Assembly: GCF_008000755.1 (NCBI RefSeq)
Contig: NZ_CP041690.1
Location: forward strand, 2,357,260-2,421,259
Source: Youhaiella tibetensis
Lineage (GTDB): Bacteria > Pseudomonadota > Alphaproteobacteria > Rhizobiales > Devosiaceae
Reading direction: 5' to 3'
DNA length: 64,000 nt
Part shown: in pieces, positions 61,538-64,000 of the stretch
How the letters are laid out: each line of letters opens with the position of its first letter
Numbering within the stretch: the first letter of the stretch is position 1
The notes under the pieces: generated by a model
Database searches by the model: none
What the model was told of the DNA's origin: nothing
Seen by the model: only the letters and a program-made list of their open reading frames with translations
Made by a program: the position numbers and the translations under genes

Positions 61538-63436
61538 TCAGCCAGCGAAAAGCTCGCCGTAGAGCTGGACGGCCAGGTCCTGAGGTTCGCGTTCGCCGCC
61601 GGCCAGCACGATGTCGGGGCGCTCCGGCGCCTCGAACGGCGAGTCGATACCGGTAAAATTCTTGATCTCGCCGCGGCGCGCCCTGGCATAGAGGCCCTTC
61701 GGATCGCGCGACTCGCACACTTCTAGCGGCGTGTTGACGTAGACTTCCGTAAAGCGGATGTCCCCGGCGATCTCGCGCGCCAGGGCGCGTTCGTTCCGGA
61801 ACGGGGAGATGAAGGACACTAGGACGATCAGCCCCGCGTCGGCCATCAGTCGCGCGACTTCGGCCACACGCCGGATATTCTCCACGCGATCCGCCTCGGT
61901 GAAGCCCAGATCCTTGTTGAGTCCGTGTCGGACGTTGTCGCCGTCGAGAATGTAGGCATGGCGTCCCTCGGCAGTCAGGCGCTTTTCGATGAGATTGGCA
62001 ACCGACGACTTCCCTGACCCTGACAGGCCGGTGAACCAGACGACATGCGGCTCTTGGCCCTTGAGATCGGCGCGCACCTGCCGGTTCACGTCGAATTCCT
62101 GGTACGAAAGGTTCTGTGCCCGGCGCAGGCCGAAGTCGATCACTCCGGCCCCAAGGGTCGTGTTGGTCAGGCGATCGATGAGGATGAAGGCGCCAGTCTG
62201 GTTGTTGTCGGCATAGGGGTCGAACGCGATCGGCTTGTCCGTCGCGATCGTAACGGTGCCAACCTCGTTCAGCTCGAGCTTAGTCGCCGCCGTCCGCTCG
62301 AGCGTATTGACGTTCGTACGATACTTGATGCCCGTGATCGTGCCCGGAACGAGTTGCGAGCCGACCTTGATGAGATAGGACCGCCCGTGGAAAGCCGGCT
62401 CCTCCTGCATCCACACCACCCGCGCCTGGAACTGATTTGAATACTCCGGCGTCTCTCCGGGACGGGTCAGGACATCGCCGCGCGAAATGTCGACTTCCCT
62501 GTCGAGGACGAGCGTCACGGCCTGCCCCGGTACCGCCTGACGGAGATCCCCATCCATGGTGACGATCCGCGCCACCTTGGCTGGCTTGCGGGACGCCGCG
62601 ACGAGCACGTCGTCGCCAACACTGACCGAGCCCGATGCCACGGTGCCGGAGAATCCCCGGAAATCGAGGCTGGCGCGATTAACCCACTGCACCGGGAAAC
62701 GAAGTGCACCGGACGAACGGTCTTCGGCGACTTCGATCTCTTCGAGGTAGGGCACCAGTTGCGGGCCGCCATACCACGGGGTCGACGCGCTCGGCGCAAT
62801 GATATTGTCGCCGCGCAGCGCGGAAACCGGAATGGCCTGGAAAGACGAAAAACCCAGCGGTTCGGCGAACCGCCGATAGTCGCTCTCGATCGCCGCGAAC
62901 ACGTCGGCGTCGTAGTCGACGAGATCGATCTTGTTCACCACCAGAACGACATGCTTCACCCCGATTAGGGAGAGAATGAAGCTGTGCCGGCGGGTCTGGG
63001 TTAGCAACCCTTTTCTGGCGTCCACCAGCAGCAGAGCGACATCGGCATTGGAGGCCCCGGTCGCCATGTTGCGCGTGTACTGCTCGTGGCCCGGCGTATC
63101 GGCAACGATGAACTTGCGCTTGTCGGTCGAGAAGAACCGATAGGCGACATCGATGGTGATCCCCTGCTCTCGCTCGGCCGTCAATCCATCTACCAGGAGA
63201 GAGAAATCGATGCCTTCCTCGCCGGTGGTGCGATTGCGGCTTTCCTTGCGCAGGGAGGCGAGCTGGTCGTCCAGTATAAGTTGGCTGTCGTAGAGGAGCC
63301 GCCCGATCAACGTGGATTTACCGTCGTCCACGCTGCCGCACGTGAGGACGCGCAGTAGGCCCTTGTCGGTCTGCTGCTGCAGCCAAAGGTCGATATCGGT
63401 ATCCGGAGTGGCCACGGCCTGGGCAAGCGTACTCAA
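61538..63436 (-). CDS. cysNC: Bifunctional sulfate adenylyltransferase subunit 1 / APS kinase (CysN-CysC)
   Basis: This 632-residue enzyme makes APS from sulfate and ATP with CysD, then phosphorylates it to PAPS. The N-terminal EF-Tu-like GTPase has GSVDDGKST, DTPGHEQY and NKID motifs; the C-terminal APS kinase has the P-loop GLSGSGKS and LDGDNVRHGLNKDLGF. The start is probably the TTG at 63436 (MSTLAQAVATPD), one base after the cysD stop; the frame is open further upstream but that is antisense-like cysD sequence. Fusion of CysN and CysC is common in this group (NodQ-type). Confidence 0.93.
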   Translation of the reverse strand: MSTLAQAVATPDTDIDLWLQQQTDKGLLRVLTCGSVDDGKSTLIGRLLYDSQLILDDQLASLRKESRNRTTGEEGIDFSLLVDGLTAEREQGITIDVAYRFFSTDKRKFIVADTPGHEQYTRNMATGASNADVALLLVDARKGLLTQTRRHSFILSLIGVKHVVLVVNKIDLVDYDADVFAAIESDYRRFAEPLGFSSFQAIPVSALRGDNIIAPSASTPWYGGPQLVPYLEEIEVAEDRSSGALRFPVQWVNRASLDFRGFSGTVASGSVSVGDDVLVAASRKPAKVARIVTMDGDLRQAVPGQAVTLVLDREVDISRGDVLTRPGETPEYSNQFQARVVWMQEEPAFHGRSYLIKVGSQLVPGTITGIKYRTNVNTLERTAATKLELNEVGTVTIATDKPIAFDPYADNNQTGAFILIDRLTNTTLGAGVIDFGLRRAQNLSYQEFDVNRQVRADLKGQEPHVVWFTGLSGSGKSSVANLIEKRLTAEGRHAYILDGDNVRHGLNKDLGFTEADRVENIRRVAEVARLMADAGLIVLVSFISPFRNERALAREIAGDIRFTEVYVNTPLEVCESRDPKGLYARARRGEIKNFTGIDSPFEAPERPDIVLAGGEREPQDLAVQLYGELFAG

Positions 63437-63437
63437 C

Positions 63438-64000
63438 TTAGAAATAGCCTTCCTGCTTCTTCTTTTCCATCGAACCGGCCTGGTCGCTATCGATGAGGCG
63501 GCCTTCGCGCTCGGAGGTTCGGCTGGCCTGCATTTCCATGATGATCGAAGGAAGATCGGCCGCATCGGACCGGATGGCGCCAGTGAGCGGATAACAGCCG
63601 AGGGTTCGGAAGCGCACCGTCTCCTGTCGCGGCGTCTCGTCTTTGAGGAGCGGATAGCGCTCGTCATCGACCATGATCAGCGTGCCCGCACGCTCCACCA
63701 CGGGACGTGGCCGGGCGAAATAAAGCGGCACGATGGGGATTTGCTCGGAATAGATGTAGGTCCAGATATCGAGCTCGGTCCAATTCGAGAGCGGGAAGAC
63801 GCGCATGCTCTCGCCTGGCGCCAGTCGCGTATTGAACACGCGCCAAAGCTCCGGCCGCTGGTTCTTGGGGTCCCAGGCATGCTGTGCGTTACGATGCGAA
63901 AAGATACGCTCCTTGGCGCGCGACTTCTCCTCGTCGCGGCGGGCACCGCCAATGGCGGCGTCGTACTGTCCCGCTGATAGAGCCTGGCGCAGCGCCTGCG
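63438..64000 (-). CDS. cysD: Sulfate adenylyltransferase subunit 2 CysD (5' end beyond window)
   Basis: CysD is the ATP pyrophosphatase-type subunit that forms APS with CysN. The visible 187 residues start inside the gene at the window edge and include [56 protein letters not shown] and end [11 protein letters not shown], all highly conserved in CysD. The stop precedes cysNC by 1 base, so the two are cotranscribed. The N-terminal part lies outside the window. Confidence 0.95.
   Translation of the reverse strand, partial: QALRQALSAGQYDAAIGGARRDEEKSRAKERIFSHRNAQHAWDPKNQRPELWRVFNTRLAPGESMRVFPLSNWTELDIWTYIYSEQIPIVPLYFARPRPVVERAGTLIMVDDERYPLLKDETPRQETVRFRTLGCYPLTGAIRSDAADLPSIIMEMQASRTSEREGRLIDSDQAGSMEKKKQEGYF

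Overview
This is a high-G+C chromosomal window from an alphaproteobacterium, most likely Hyphomicrobiales and plausibly Devosia-like. That assignment is an inference from gene content and order: the dgt-argS-SPOR-scpAB-tatABC block, an ExoR-type Sel1 protein, a PopZ/DUF2497 protein, a cobalamin-riboswitch B12 uptake operon and CUT1 sugar transport with GH38 enzymes. I see no insertion sequence, phage, CRISPR array or integrase. The window opens inside tatC and closes inside cysD.

Layout. 1-10.4 kb: the conserved cell-cycle/export block on the minus strand (dgt, argS, SPOR protein, scpA, scpB, an extra ABC ATPase, tatA, tatB, tatC), with erpA divergent from dgt. The nagZ gene usually found between the SPOR gene and scpA is absent. 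10.5-21.4 kb: housekeeping genes (serine hydrolase, xthA, exoR, ZntB/CorA-type transporter, valS, popZ, tolC, pcm), plus the decayed C-terminus of an IlvD/EDD dehydratase upstream of exoR. 21.4-33.6 kb: a glycan-utilisation locus. Binding protein, two permeases, ATPase, a PHP metallohydrolase and a GH38 alpha-mannosidase run on the minus strand; a LacI regulator and a second GH38-like protein (DUF5054) diverge. LacI-type operators lie in the shared control region.

34-38.5 kb: tRNA-Cys, then a cobalamin riboswitch leading a luciferase-like flavin oxidoreductase and a BtuFCD-type transporter. 38.6-39.5 kb: three small genes. 39.6-44.1 kb: a copper-handling operon on the minus strand (DUF2946-like, YcnI, CopC-CopD fusion, second DUF2946-like, PCuAC fusion, SCO1). 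44.3-47.3 kb: a large autotransporter. 47.5-50.3 kb: a GST, a BenE-type transporter with a coupled MobA-like gene, and tRNA-Asn.

50.5-58.3 kb: a LapG-like periplasmic cysteine protease (BTLCP) faces a type I secretion operon (outer-membrane factor, ABC exporter, HlyD adaptor) that also carries a ribbon-helix-helix/PAS-like protein and a periplasmic-binding lipoprotein. No giant adhesin substrate is in view. 59-61.5 kb: a cyanide-insensitive cytochrome bd operon including a 37-residue CioX/DUF2474 gene. 61.5-64 kb: the sulfate-activation genes cysNC and cysD (partial).

The items most worth following up are the riboswitch-controlled flavin oxidoreductase, the copper operon with its two paralogous uncharacterised proteins, and the type I secretion locus with its two unexplained extra genes.
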